Of a stretch of DNA of 37,639 bases, positions 12,755 to 22,680 are shown piece after piece. The notes beneath the pieces are model-generated. The model did no database searches and was not told the origin of the DNA. It saw only the letters and a list, made by a program, of their open reading frames with translations. The first letter of the stretch is position 1. The number at the start of each line of letters is the position of its first letter. The position numbers were made by a program, and so were the translations under genes. This DNA comes from Didymodactylos carnosus (lineage: Eukaryota > Rotifera > Eurotatoria > Philodinida > Philodinidae): contig CAJNOQ010001002.1 of the NCBI GenBank assembly GCA_905250885.1, positions 1 through 37,639 on the forward strand. Reading direction: 5' to 3'.

Positions 12755-12908
12755 TTGTTTATTCGCTTAATCAAATCAAGATGTCGGGCAGATCTTTTAC
12801 TTTATATATTTGTGATGGAATACTGCACTTTTAGTTTGATCTAGCGTTCGTGACGATAAGCAGGCGTTTTTTTGCCAGATTGAAAAACGGCGCGAAAGTC
12901 TACTAGAA
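12755..12908 (+). repeat. Diverged direct duplication, copy 2
   Basis: This is the partner of 11904-12050. The shared core is 12768-12786. The downstream part, GATAAGCAGGCGTTTTTTTG then CCAGATTGAA, matches GGTAAGCACTTTTTTTGTCA then CATTGAA in copy 1. This copy ends about 100 bp before the ZMYND8-like coding start. Confidence 0.55.
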
Positions 12909-12958
12909 TAATTACTCTTTCGTATTGTTTAGTGCACAGATATAAAAATTATTACTAC

Positions 12959-13009
12959 GTTCAATTTTTCAGATAGTATTATGAGAGAAGACAATTTAAA
13001 TTAAAGTAA
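12959..13009 (+). promoter_or_regulatory. Acceptor-like site and short upstream reading frame before ZMYND8-like start
   Basis: TTCAATTTTTCAG ends with AG at 12971-12972. The 37 nt leader that would follow contains an ATG at 12981 opening a 7-codon frame, closed by TAA at 13002-13004. The next in-frame ATG pair at 13010 starts the main gene. If the site is used for trans-splicing or a 5'-UTR intron, the small frame would precede the main start in the mRNA. Confidence 0.45.
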
Positions 13010-16000
13010 ATGATGAATGTACAAATTAACAATAATTCCCACAGTATGAATCAGACAAACGAAACTACCACAATGGACTATACACCACCAGTGAAATTAA
13101 AGAAAATTACCAATGAAAAGGTGAGCAAAATGATAAATCATTGTTAAATAAACTTATTTTTTAAATTGGTCTTTCATTTGTTCTAGGATGATCACAATGA
13201 TATTTACTGCTTTGAATGTCATACAGAGGGTGATGTTATTTGTTGTGAAATGTGTCCAAGAGTTTATCATTTAAGATGTCTGGGATTAATTGAGTTGCCA
13301 CCTGGAGATTGGATGTGTCCCGAATGTGAGGTAAAAAATATGAGCAGCTATTTTTCTCTCTTTTATTAATCTTTTCAACAATTTTTTAATTATTTGTAGA
13401 CAATTCTATCATCATCAACCGAAAATAATCGACCAGAAACATTAAAACGTCATTCAATGCAGGAATTTCACACAATGTTGACATTTGCGTTAAGAAGAAT
13501 GAAATCTCATCCACAGGTCATAGAAATAATTCAAGTATTATTTTGTATACTCTTCAAAATTTGGACTAAATAACTATCTCATTGTATAGAAACTTTAAGA
13601 CTATGTTTGTATTAGAAAAATATCCTAGCTTCCGATTGGTTCTTGTTCTTCTCTTATTGCACAAAATTATCTTACTGTCCTCATTTTCATTGATTTTGAT
13701 CTAATTGCTCTTTCTGAAGAATTGCTAAAATAATCCCATAAAAAACCCGTAGTAAAATTAAATAAAAATCAACGCAGAAAAAAGAAAATATCCTTGAAAA
13801 GCAGGCACTAACGGTAGACGGACCCGGTTCGAGTATAACTCCCGTTAGAAGTAGTACAGTTCATTTCTTCAGGAACAAATTAATCAAAAAGAACTATAAT
13901 GAATTAGCTGATAGAAAATAAGAAAAATTTCATTTACACGTCTAAGAATGAGGCTAATGAATTTGTATCCGACGCTGTTGAGTATCTTTTTTCAAAAACT
14001 TGATTTTCTTTGGAGTATACACATAGATCCGAAGTGACACATTCAATCTTTATCGTCAAACAACCAACATTTAACCTATTTTTTCTCTGAGAAAAAACGA
14101 TTTTTGAGGTGATTGGAAGCATATTGTTTCTATATCGTACATTCATTCAGGTTTTTCTATATTTTGAGTGTATGAATAAACCGAACCAAGCAGATTTGTA
14201 AATGTTAGAGAACTGTTAGAAGAAGAAAAATTTGTTCACTTTTTTTTCAAATTTTATTTGTTTTTTATTTGATATGTCGTTAAAAAGATTTGTTTATCTT
14301 CGTTGAAATAAGTGCATGCGTATCATACAATTATATGTATTGACGGACTTGTCAATAAAAAGCTGTTTCTTTTGTACTAGATTGCTTTTGTTAGTTTTGC
14401 CTTCAAAATCCGAAAATATTATTTCTTAATCACGAAAATCGTTAATACCAATGTGAATAAGAATTTATGGCAACTGTGTATGTTATTCGATGTTTAAATT
14501 TTAGCGATTTTATCGTATCCTCTTTTTTCAATCTAAATCTTCGTAGAAAAATGTTTGAACTTTTTTCTGATTCCTGTTTTTTTCAGAAAAGTGCAATTGG
14601 AAGCCAGACTATATCCTTAAATTACATTTTTGGTCATATATTTCATCATTTAGTTTAACAAAACATACTGAATGCATAGATGATGCGATGACAGCAAAAA
14701 ACTTAATGTAATTTCTTTCTTTTAGGCTGAGCCATTTATGTATCCAGTAGACACATTGCAAATGCCAGAATATCTCGACTATATCGTACATCCTATGGAT
14801 TTGAAAACTATGGAAAAGGTATACAGTTTCACAACTTCAAACTTCGGTTTAATTGTTGTGTATTTTCCTATTATACAGAATATTGAAATAAAAAAATATG
14901 CATCAACGGAAGCATTTATAGCCGATGTTAAATGGATTTATCACAATTGTGTCGTATTTAATGGAGGTATTTGTTTCATTCACATCATATTCCAATGTCA
15001 CGATTCAACTTACTTGAGTATGAATTTTTATTTCAGGTAATAGTAAATTTACATCTGTTGCACGTTCGTTGGTGAAAATAGCAAAACATGAAATGAATGA
15101 AATTTCAATATGTCCTGAATGTTATCTACGAAGTGTATTATCAACTACAAAGAATTGGTTTTGTGAACCGTGTCATGTACCTCATCCACTGGTTTGGTCA
15201 AAAATGAAAGGATTTCCATTTTGGCCTGCTAAAGTAAGACTAACTTTTCATGTTTATTGTTAAATCTAAATACAACATTCTTATTTGAAAATATGTAGGT
15301 TTTGAGAATTGTTAATGATGAAGTGGATGTTCGATTTTTTGGACAACATGACCGGTATATTTTTTGCATAATTATTACTTAAATTTTTTATTCATACGAT
15401 TGCCATTTTCAGCGCATGGGTTAATATCAACAATTGTCTAGTATACAGTCAAGAATATCCTGGACCATCGAAACGTTATGGAAGTCATTTTGAAAATAGT
15501 ATGCAAGAAGTACAACAGCATATTGAACGTCTTACAAAGCTTTTTGGTGGTTTTACATATGCACCATTAGGAACACCACTAAATAAAAAGAAACAGTTCA
15601 AATTTGTACCTATTATTGACGGTAAGTTCCTAGTAGATATCCATTTTCAGTTATATCTTTATATTACTTATATTACGTTTCTATTAGACTGTTCTTGAAA
15701 AATTTTTGTACTGTATTCTACGGTAATCTGCATGGCCACGATTTCTGTGCTCGCGAGGGTGCTACAAACGGTAACGAAAATTAGATTGCGTACCACTAAT
15801 AATCGAGTATTGCTTGAAATCGAGAAGTGTACAGAACGTGCCAGTGCATGCATACGTTTATTCCTTTTCTTCAGGGAAAATTCGAGCGATGCGGGGAAAA
15901 AATAAAGAAGAGAAATGTTTGATTTTGTGTTTTGATAGTTTAAGTTCAGAATGATATAATGGGAATTTATATTCTCGATTTCGTTCTGGTTCAAGATTAA

Positions 16001-19000
16001 AGCTTAAACCAACAACAAAACACAAAAACACAATAAAAAAATACACATTGAAGGATAACATCGAGTCATTGCACAACTTCAATCATTGTGCAGAATATAG
16101 GAAAGAACAGCGAAGTTGATTTTTGCAGTTCGTCTGCAAAGATCAAGTTCGTATGTTCGATCCTAGCTTCGTGCAAGGATTGATTTTGTGTTTTGATAGT
16201 TTAAGTTCAGAATGATATAATGGGAATTTATATTCTCGATTTCGTTCTGGTTCAAGATTAAAGCTTAAACCAACTCAATTTTTGACAAATTATAACGAAA
16301 ACTGAAAAAAGCGTATACATTGTTCTTTTGATTATTACAAAGAATAGAATTTTGAGATTTACGCTTAAATAAGAAATAGTTGATAAACCAGAAGGATGCA
16401 TTATAAAAAACATGTCATTTACACAGACACAAATAGATTCGACAAATAGATCAGAAAAGTAAATGGTCATAAATAGGCACAGAGACAAAAAGTTTATTTA
16501 TGCGAATTTTAAAGAGGAAAAGGTAGACTTTGAACTTTCATACTTTTATGGCTTTTGATGAACTTGCGTTTACTGACATAGACTTACTTTGACTTTTAAA
16601 CTCGATCCGAGTACAAAGTCGAATGGACTTTTATATGGATTTATAAATTTCATTAAACTTTACAAGTCTACGAAAGCCTTCAAAAACCACAAATGTTTGT
16701 GTAAGCTTTACATAGATTCGTAAAAGTCCATGTAAATCTCTAGACTTTTAGTGATTTATGTGAATTTAGCTGAACTTTGAAAATCTATGATAAGGACTTA
16801 AGTCTACTTTTTTCTTCTTGGGGAATCTCTACCTATTGGTGTCAATACACGTATCTTTTACATGGAAACTGTTTAAAATCCTTTCTTTACGATATTTTTT
16901 GTCTTAAATTTAGACAGTGTTCCAGCAAGTTACGTTTTTGATACTGTACGTTCAACATCGAAGCCATTAAAACACCGTTTAACTCAACAACGAGATAATC
17001 CTCTTGAATTGAATTCATCATCGAACAATCTTATCAATAATAAACGTCGACATGAACGTTCTCATTCATCTTCACAACAAGAGGCACCAAAACGTGCACG
17101 ATTGACATCAAAATGTCTCGGAAAAAAAATGAATAAAAAAGACAATACTATATTACGTTCATCACGTACTAATATAATTAAAATTGAAAATAATGATAAT
17201 GAACAGTCATACACGAACGGACATAGTAGTATTCATGATGAGCATGACACCGACGACGATAATTGTCAAAGACAAGAAGAAGCTAATAATTCTACGATTA
17301 TTCAACGAGAAAAACGAAAAATTCTAAAACAGAAAAGCACTAATAATGATATAGACAGCCCTGAATTGAATACAACGAACAATAGTACAAAAACATCAGT
17401 TGAATTGGGAGATTCATCATCGAATAATGTTTTTGATTTATTTGAAGAATATGATGAAGATGGTATTCCTCAACAAACCTCCGTATCAGATTCACCCTTA
17501 GAAAAAGTTTCAAAAGAAGGCACATCAATTTCGTAAGAAACTAAAATGAAATATGAAATATCAGCAGTGAACATATAAGAACACCTACTGTATATTTTAC
17601 GACTTTAGAGCGGAGTTTATTTACATTACTCAGACTATTCTGATTGTTTTTTTGAGCTTATATTAGATTATTTATAGTATATTTATTTTGCTTTTCATTT
17701 TTTAGTATTCCGATGAAATCTAACATTTCAAATAGCCGAATGAAAACAAAAATGAATGGTAGTATTACTAGTACGGCTGCTAATGCTAAACAGTTTGCTA
17801 ACCAACATTCATTATTAGTTCCTTCTGCTACATCATCAATTTCACCCGATACAAAAATGCATATACACGCGCTGTTAAGTAAATACATTGATCGTTCAGT
17901 TTGTGTTGATCCAATTGAAATGAATGTACGACATACAATCGATGCCTTATTAAGTGCTGTTGACTCTTTAGTATCGTCTTCGTTGTCTAATGGTATTGGT
18001 AGCAGTATGAAAATGTCTCTGTTATCATCTACGTTTGAACATACCACAAAATTACTAGACATCCCGTCACCATCATCCACTACTTTAGAACAAGATGCAG
18101 CAGCATCAATCAGTAAAGAATTACAATCAACTAACACCAATTTCATAAGTAGTACTTGCGATAATGAACGATTAGCAGCAGTAGTTGTTTTGAGTGACTG
18201 TCTTTTACCGAATCACTCAAGTGAAGAACAACAGTTAGAACAGAAAAAAGTAGAACCACTAAAACTTAATCACACAACACCAAATATTATTCCACAACGA
18301 ATGACTTTAAAACATTCACGAAAATCTCGGCAACAACAACGTATTACTACTCCGTCTGTTCATAACGTTAACAATTCTATGTTAATGCATAATCAAGTAC
18401 AAAAGACAGTTATTCTGAATGATTATTCTCAGGAACAATTGCCCAAACAAGTTTTGCTTTCTCCAAATACTGATAGTATTGAACATCCATCGCTACTAAG
18501 TCAAATTTCCACAACAAAACAACAACCGGTCACAGTCGTTCAAGATACATATACAGACTCATCACATTTAAGGTTAGTGCTTACTAGCTCTTGTCTAAAA
18601 TTAATTGGACTATTCATAGAGAAAATACTGCCTTTACCATTTTCCAGTAATTTCTATCATTGTACTTCCCGTATTTAGAGTTAGACCACTGAACGGTACT
18701 TCTGCATCTTTCGAATCTATTGATACACAAAACGTAAAATCGGAACCAATCGACACAATCTACGAACGAATATCACCGTTAGCTATGGCTCAATCACCAC
18801 CATCGCCAACCACTTCGCCGACAATTACGAAGTCTGTTAGTCAACTGAACTTTGAAACTAGATCGAATCGTGAACATCATTTACTACCATTTGGTGCTAA
18901 TCAAATAAATTCGACGATCAGTAGTAAAACTATTCATCCACTTACTAATACAATGCATTCTAGAAATACTGTCAGACCCACAATAAACGGTTCATTAACC

Positions 19001-19931
19001 GCTGCAACAAGAGTATCGGATACAACACCATCATCATTTCAACAACGATATACCCAACAACAACCAGCAATTCGTACTACTCCAACCAATGTCAGGACGC
19101 CAGCTAGTTCATCCCAACGTATGGATTCCAAAACTTCTTCACCATCCTTGCAATTTTCTGATTATCAAAGTGGATCTACCATTCACAATCCACAACAACA
19201 ACAATCACGTAGATCAAGTACAGTTAATTATACAGCTACTTCTACTTCACCATCAATCTCTCTATCTCCTTCCAATCGACATTTTGTTCGAGTATGTAGA
19301 TCGCGTTTACTTCAAAAGTATTTATGCTAATTTGTTGATTTATCTGTTGTTTTAGATACCTCCATTAAATAATTGTCCTATTCGAGCGACTACTGATTCG
19401 TAAGGCAAATGTAGTTGTTGATTTAACTAGTACCCAACGTTCTCTATTGCTTTTTAGGAGGACTTCAGATGAAATTCAAACAATTATTAATAATTTTAGC
19501 GATAAAGTATAAGAAACACTTCTCTGAATCAAACAAGTAGCTTAATTTTTCGTTTGTTTTGTAGTTTCAACATATGATGACAGAGTTTTCTGCACAAATA
19601 GACGCAGCATTAGAAACAAATCGGCGGCGTTATGAAAAAGAGCTTGATGAAACAAGAAGAGCCTACCGAACATCGATAAATGAGCTTCGATCAATAACAA
19701 GTGAGTGGAAACATACCACAGATGATCGTATCAAGTATATTTTTTATTAATTATTTAGCTCAACAAGTGAATGAAATGCGAACTAGTTTAGAACTTCAAT
19801 ATTGGAACAGAATGTCTGATATGCGTAACCGATATGAACATACATTACAACAAATGAAAACATCATCAAAATCTTCTAATATCCCTAGTGGCAATGATGG
19901 AATTTACAAATACAATCAATCAATTATATAA
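13010..19931 (+). CDS. ZMYND8: ZMYND8-like chromatin reader (PHD-bromodomain-PWWP), lacks MYND
   Basis: Fifteen exons: 13010-13120, 13187-13330, 13400-13516, 14726-14818, 14879-14966, 15037-15233, 15299-15354, 15413-15621, 16914-17532, 17706-18572, 18679-19291, 19356-19399, 19458-19506, 19565-19700 and 19759-19931. They join in one frame to about 1171 residues. The PHD finger is at residues 43-85 ([25 protein letters not shown]). The bromodomain, about 100-200, includes [10 protein letters not shown] and the acetyl-lysine-binding Asn in NCVVFNGG. Next come a zinc knuckle (ICPECY, NWFCEPC) and a PWWP domain ([29 protein letters not shown]). These match ZMYND8, a nuclear reader of acetylated and methylated H3 tails, in order and wording. 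A long Ser/Thr/Gln-rich, disordered region with a basic patch (PKRARLTSK) follows. Residues about 1065-1145 form a coiled coil with Arg/Glu-rich heptads ([16 protein letters not shown]). The protein then stops, whereas vertebrate ZMYND8 continues into a MYND zinc finger. ATG ATG opens exon 1 after an in-frame TAA. Confidence 0.93.
13517..14725 (+). other. Large intron 3 of the ZMYND8-like gene
   Basis: A 1.2 kb intron interrupts the bromodomain between its first helix region (LRRMKSHPQ) and the loop/helix starting [11 protein letters not shown]. It is AT-rich. I saw one short hairpin with a tRNA B-box-like GGTTCGA at 13826-13832, flanked by CTAACGG (13808) and CCGTTAG (13842). I found no exon or recognisable element beyond that. 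Confidence 0.6.
15919..16274. repeat. Perfect 95 bp direct repeat flanking 166 bp, inside intron 8 of the ZMYND8-like gene
   Basis: Bases 15919-16013 and 16180-16274 are identical over 95 bp, starting TTGATTTTGTGTTTTGATAG and ending AAAGCTTAAACCAAC. The spacer contains GTTCGATCCTAGC, which resembles a pol III B box only loosely. Perfect identity in intronic DNA implies a recent event: a tandem duplication with insertion, or terminal repeats of a very small element. No coding sequence is present. Confidence 0.9.
16515..16818. repeat. GACTTT/AAAGTC-rich inverted-repeat segment
   Basis: AAAAGGTAGACTTTGAACTTT near the left end and AAAAAGTAGACTTAAGTCC on the opposite strand at the right end face each other. 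GACTTT, AAAGTC, AAGTCTAC and similar words recur between them. It is probably a decayed foldback element within the same 1.3 kb intron (15622-16913). The ends are not sharply defined. Confidence 0.4.
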
Positions 19932-19999
19932 ACATTGAAAAAGTTATTTTTGTTTTTTTTGATTTTAACATTTTCAGGAAAATTCTCTCAGTGCACGTA

Positions 20000-20005
20000 A
20001 ATAAA
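20000..20005 (+). terminator. Polyadenylation signal of the ZMYND8-like gene
   Basis: AATAAA lies 69 nt after the stop codon, on the coding strand. It is the first such hexamer downstream of the gene. Confidence 0.6.
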
Positions 20006-22139
20006 TCTTCGTCCATGTATTGTATAGAGTGTATTTGTTTAACAAAGACTATCATAGTAGTGCATATGCATGAAAAACTATGTGTTACGCACTTTCTTTA
20101 TTATTTCAAAAAGTCAGTTTTAATCGTTGCATCCTTAGCTCTGATTACATAAGAGTAAACAAATTTTGTTTAAATAAGATAAATTTGCTTTGCTTCTTTT
20201 TAAGTAACGATATCGTCAGCTTGTTTTTTTTGTACATGATTGTCCTCTTTTTAACTTTATTTGTTTGACTGATTAGAATTTAAAAAGAACAACTGAGCAA
20301 TTTCCTGTTGTTGAATCTCGGTTGTTTTTAGTGTAAGCGTGTATTAAGAATAGTAAAATTTTAAGCGTTCATTCTTTAAAAAATTAAACAGACTTGTTTT
20401 TTTCTCTTCCTCAAAGACTTCATTTTTTTATCTCATGTGGTACACTCACTCGCACAGATTTAGTTTGTATAGATGACGTTTTCATGTGTAAAAAAATGCA
20501 TTTTTATGGTATTTGTTGTTTTCATATTTAAATGTCATAATGAACACACTCCTGTTGTTGTTTTTTGTAATCATTTGTTTATTTGTATTGTACAGATAAA
20601 GAGACATACATTTAAATAGTGCGAACAGCAAATATTTTACTGCAGAATGAATTAGAAAATGTAAATTTAGAACATTTGGATGCTTATTATGCACTAAACA
20701 CCTTTGTAAAACGCAAGTAACTTTAAAGAGCAAGAGAAGATCTAACAATTTTTTATTGTATTGAATATTGGCATATTTTCAATAGACAATGCAGTATAAT
20801 AATTAATTTTATTAGGTGATACTAAGTATGAATTACTTTTCTGAACGACTTTGTTTTCGCCATCGTTGAAAAAAGCACTTATGTATATATCAACGTCAGA
20901 GTGTAAATGATGAAGCAGATATTGCTAATTTTTACATAAAAGACTATTGACACGATTCGTCAATGTCATAAACAATGACATATACTCTTGAACGTCAGAA
21001 CATTACTTGAACTTTAAAAATCTAAAGAACTTTGTAACTTCACTGCTTATGATAGATACATTGTGAATTAAGCGAATGCCATAGCAATTGCCGTTTGTTT
21101 TCATAGGAAGAACAAACAAATGCATCCGTCTAGCCGGTTACGCTATAGCAGGATCAAGGACTTTTAGTCTCAGTCTTTCTCGCACACTAGCGAAAATAAA
21201 CTTGTACCAACGACGGAAAGTTTAAGTTTTTCAAACCTTTGGCCTTATCTACATATGTATGCAACTTGTAACGTGTTTGGAGTGTGAATTTAAGTCGTGC
21301 AGAAAACAGATGCACTGTTGACAAGGTCAAACATTCTTACTGTAACGTAACAGAACGAGCTCTCTTGCTATTTAACATCTTTCTGGAGGTTCATACCTTC
21401 ATTTTTGTTTGCCATTATTTAGACCACTTTGTAGAGCTCCCTGCAGTGGGTAAGATGGTATCAAGAATTATGCCTCGTGGATCAGGATGTTATAGTATTT
21501 TAATTAGTGTTTTGAAATTAAAAAACTGATCACTAGTTGAACTTGAAATTAAAAAACATTTAGTGAACTTTTCTGGTTAATAGCAGCGTTCGTTCTATAT
21601 AGGTATGCATCAGTTATAGTTACGGCAGTTACAGTTTCCAGGATTATACGGTTATGACAGTTAACTGTAACTGTAACTGGTGTATGCCTAGGTTCCACAA
21701 AAAAAACATTTATTTTCTGTTTTGGGCTTTAGAGAAAAAGGAAGAATAATGAGAGTAACCATTAGGCCGCCAGAGAACAAAATGAAGCACAGAAAATAAT
21801 TTTATTCGCATCAGTACACACAGAGACGTAATTACGTCACGTAACGTCTGTTAATTATCTTGAAACATAAATAAGTATATTTCTTTTTTAAATACGTTTT
21901 AGCTTAAAATCAAGTCTTTCACGTTTTCCGAACTAGCACCGCTGGTATGATGCGCTTTTTTTGTAATATTACAAGTAGATCATGAAATAATATTGCCATT
22001 CTTCACTGCTTCATAAATCATAGTAGCCTGTCAAATTATCAATCACAAGAGTTCAAAGTATGGAACGTCAGACCACGGATCAGTATAGTATATATAATAA
22101 ATTAAATCACTAGAACTCCACTATTCGATATAACTTATT
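20006..22139. other. Intergenic, no gene seen
   Basis: This is AT-rich DNA without exon-like frames on either strand. The only structure I recognise is the hairpin-forming repeat at 21600-21690. Confidence 0.6.
21600..21690. repeat. 91 bp hairpin-forming inverted repeat
   Basis: TAGGTATGCATCAGTTATAG continues into TTACGGCAGTTACAG on the left. It pairs with the right end, which reverse-complemented reads TAGGCATACACCAGTTACAG, then TTACAGTTAA. The loop is about 25 nt. It could be a tiny foldback element, and a transcript across it would fold into a long hairpin. Confidence 0.7.
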
Positions 22140-22478
22140 CAATAGCGACGAAAAAATTTTCATTTGAGTAATTTGACTCACTCTACAAACTGGCGTGATC
22201 AAAAACGATTCTTGGTCCAAAGAGGCAACTCGCTCATGTTCGCAGTTCTTCGTTGTACAAAAGATGTTTTTGCTGCTGATGCCAGTTTTTTGGTTAGAAC
22301 AGTTAAAGAGTGGAATAGTTTACCAAACGCAGTAGTCATTTCTTCAACTATATCAGTTTTTTCTACACAGTTAGAACGCTACTTGTTCCGAATTGTTCAT
22401 ATTTTGTCATACCTTTTTATTTATTTCTCTTTTTATTTGTGTCCTTCTCTTTTCTTTTTTTCTTGTATAATACACTAG
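22140..22478 (+). mobile_element. 3' remnant of a non-LTR retrotransposon reverse transcriptase
   Basis: The frame opened by ATG at 22164 contains SFLVRTVKEWNSLPNAVV, then SSTISVFSTQLERYLF. The block R-x-VKEWNSLP-x-x-VV-x-S-S-(I/V)-x-x-F-x-x-x-L-x-x-(Y/H)L is the usual C-terminal tail of Jockey/CR1-type LINE reverse transcriptases. No catalytic domain is found upstream, so only the end survives, as expected of a 5'-truncated insertion. It lies 200 bp upstream of a TRIM-like gene that lacks its RING module. Confidence 0.65.
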
Positions 22479-22680
22479 TCTAAAGGCTTGTCCTACAGAT
22501 ATTTTTATTCTTTTTTTGTTACTTTTTCTTTATTGTTATGTTTACTTTCTTACTAGTCGTGTGACTCATACAAGTGATTGTGTTCATGACACTAACTCTA
22601 TCATTCCTGTAACATCCTAAACAAACAAAAATAAAACCGAATTAATCTGAAATAATTTTTAGATTTCTATTTTTGATGCT

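Larger units (their letters stand above)
7393..13009. other. Divergent intergenic region, no gene seen
   Basis: This interval of about 5.6 kb separates the start codons of the KMT2C/D-like and ZMYND8-like genes, which are transcribed away from each other, so it must hold both promoters. I find no reading frame with exon-like composition. It contains two inverted-repeat elements (8075-8220 and 8699-9103), a short TA microsatellite, a T/C-rich strand-asymmetric tract (about 11100-11460) and a diverged direct duplication (11904 and 12755). No tRNA or other structural RNA gene was recognised. Confidence 0.6.

Noticed and set aside
13934..14146. Minus-strand frame in ZMYND8-like intron 3
   Set aside because: No recognisable family or splice sites; probably chance in AT-rich intron.
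15668..16488. Minus-strand frames across the 95 bp direct repeat
   Set aside because: They are explained by the repeat sequence and carry no domain.
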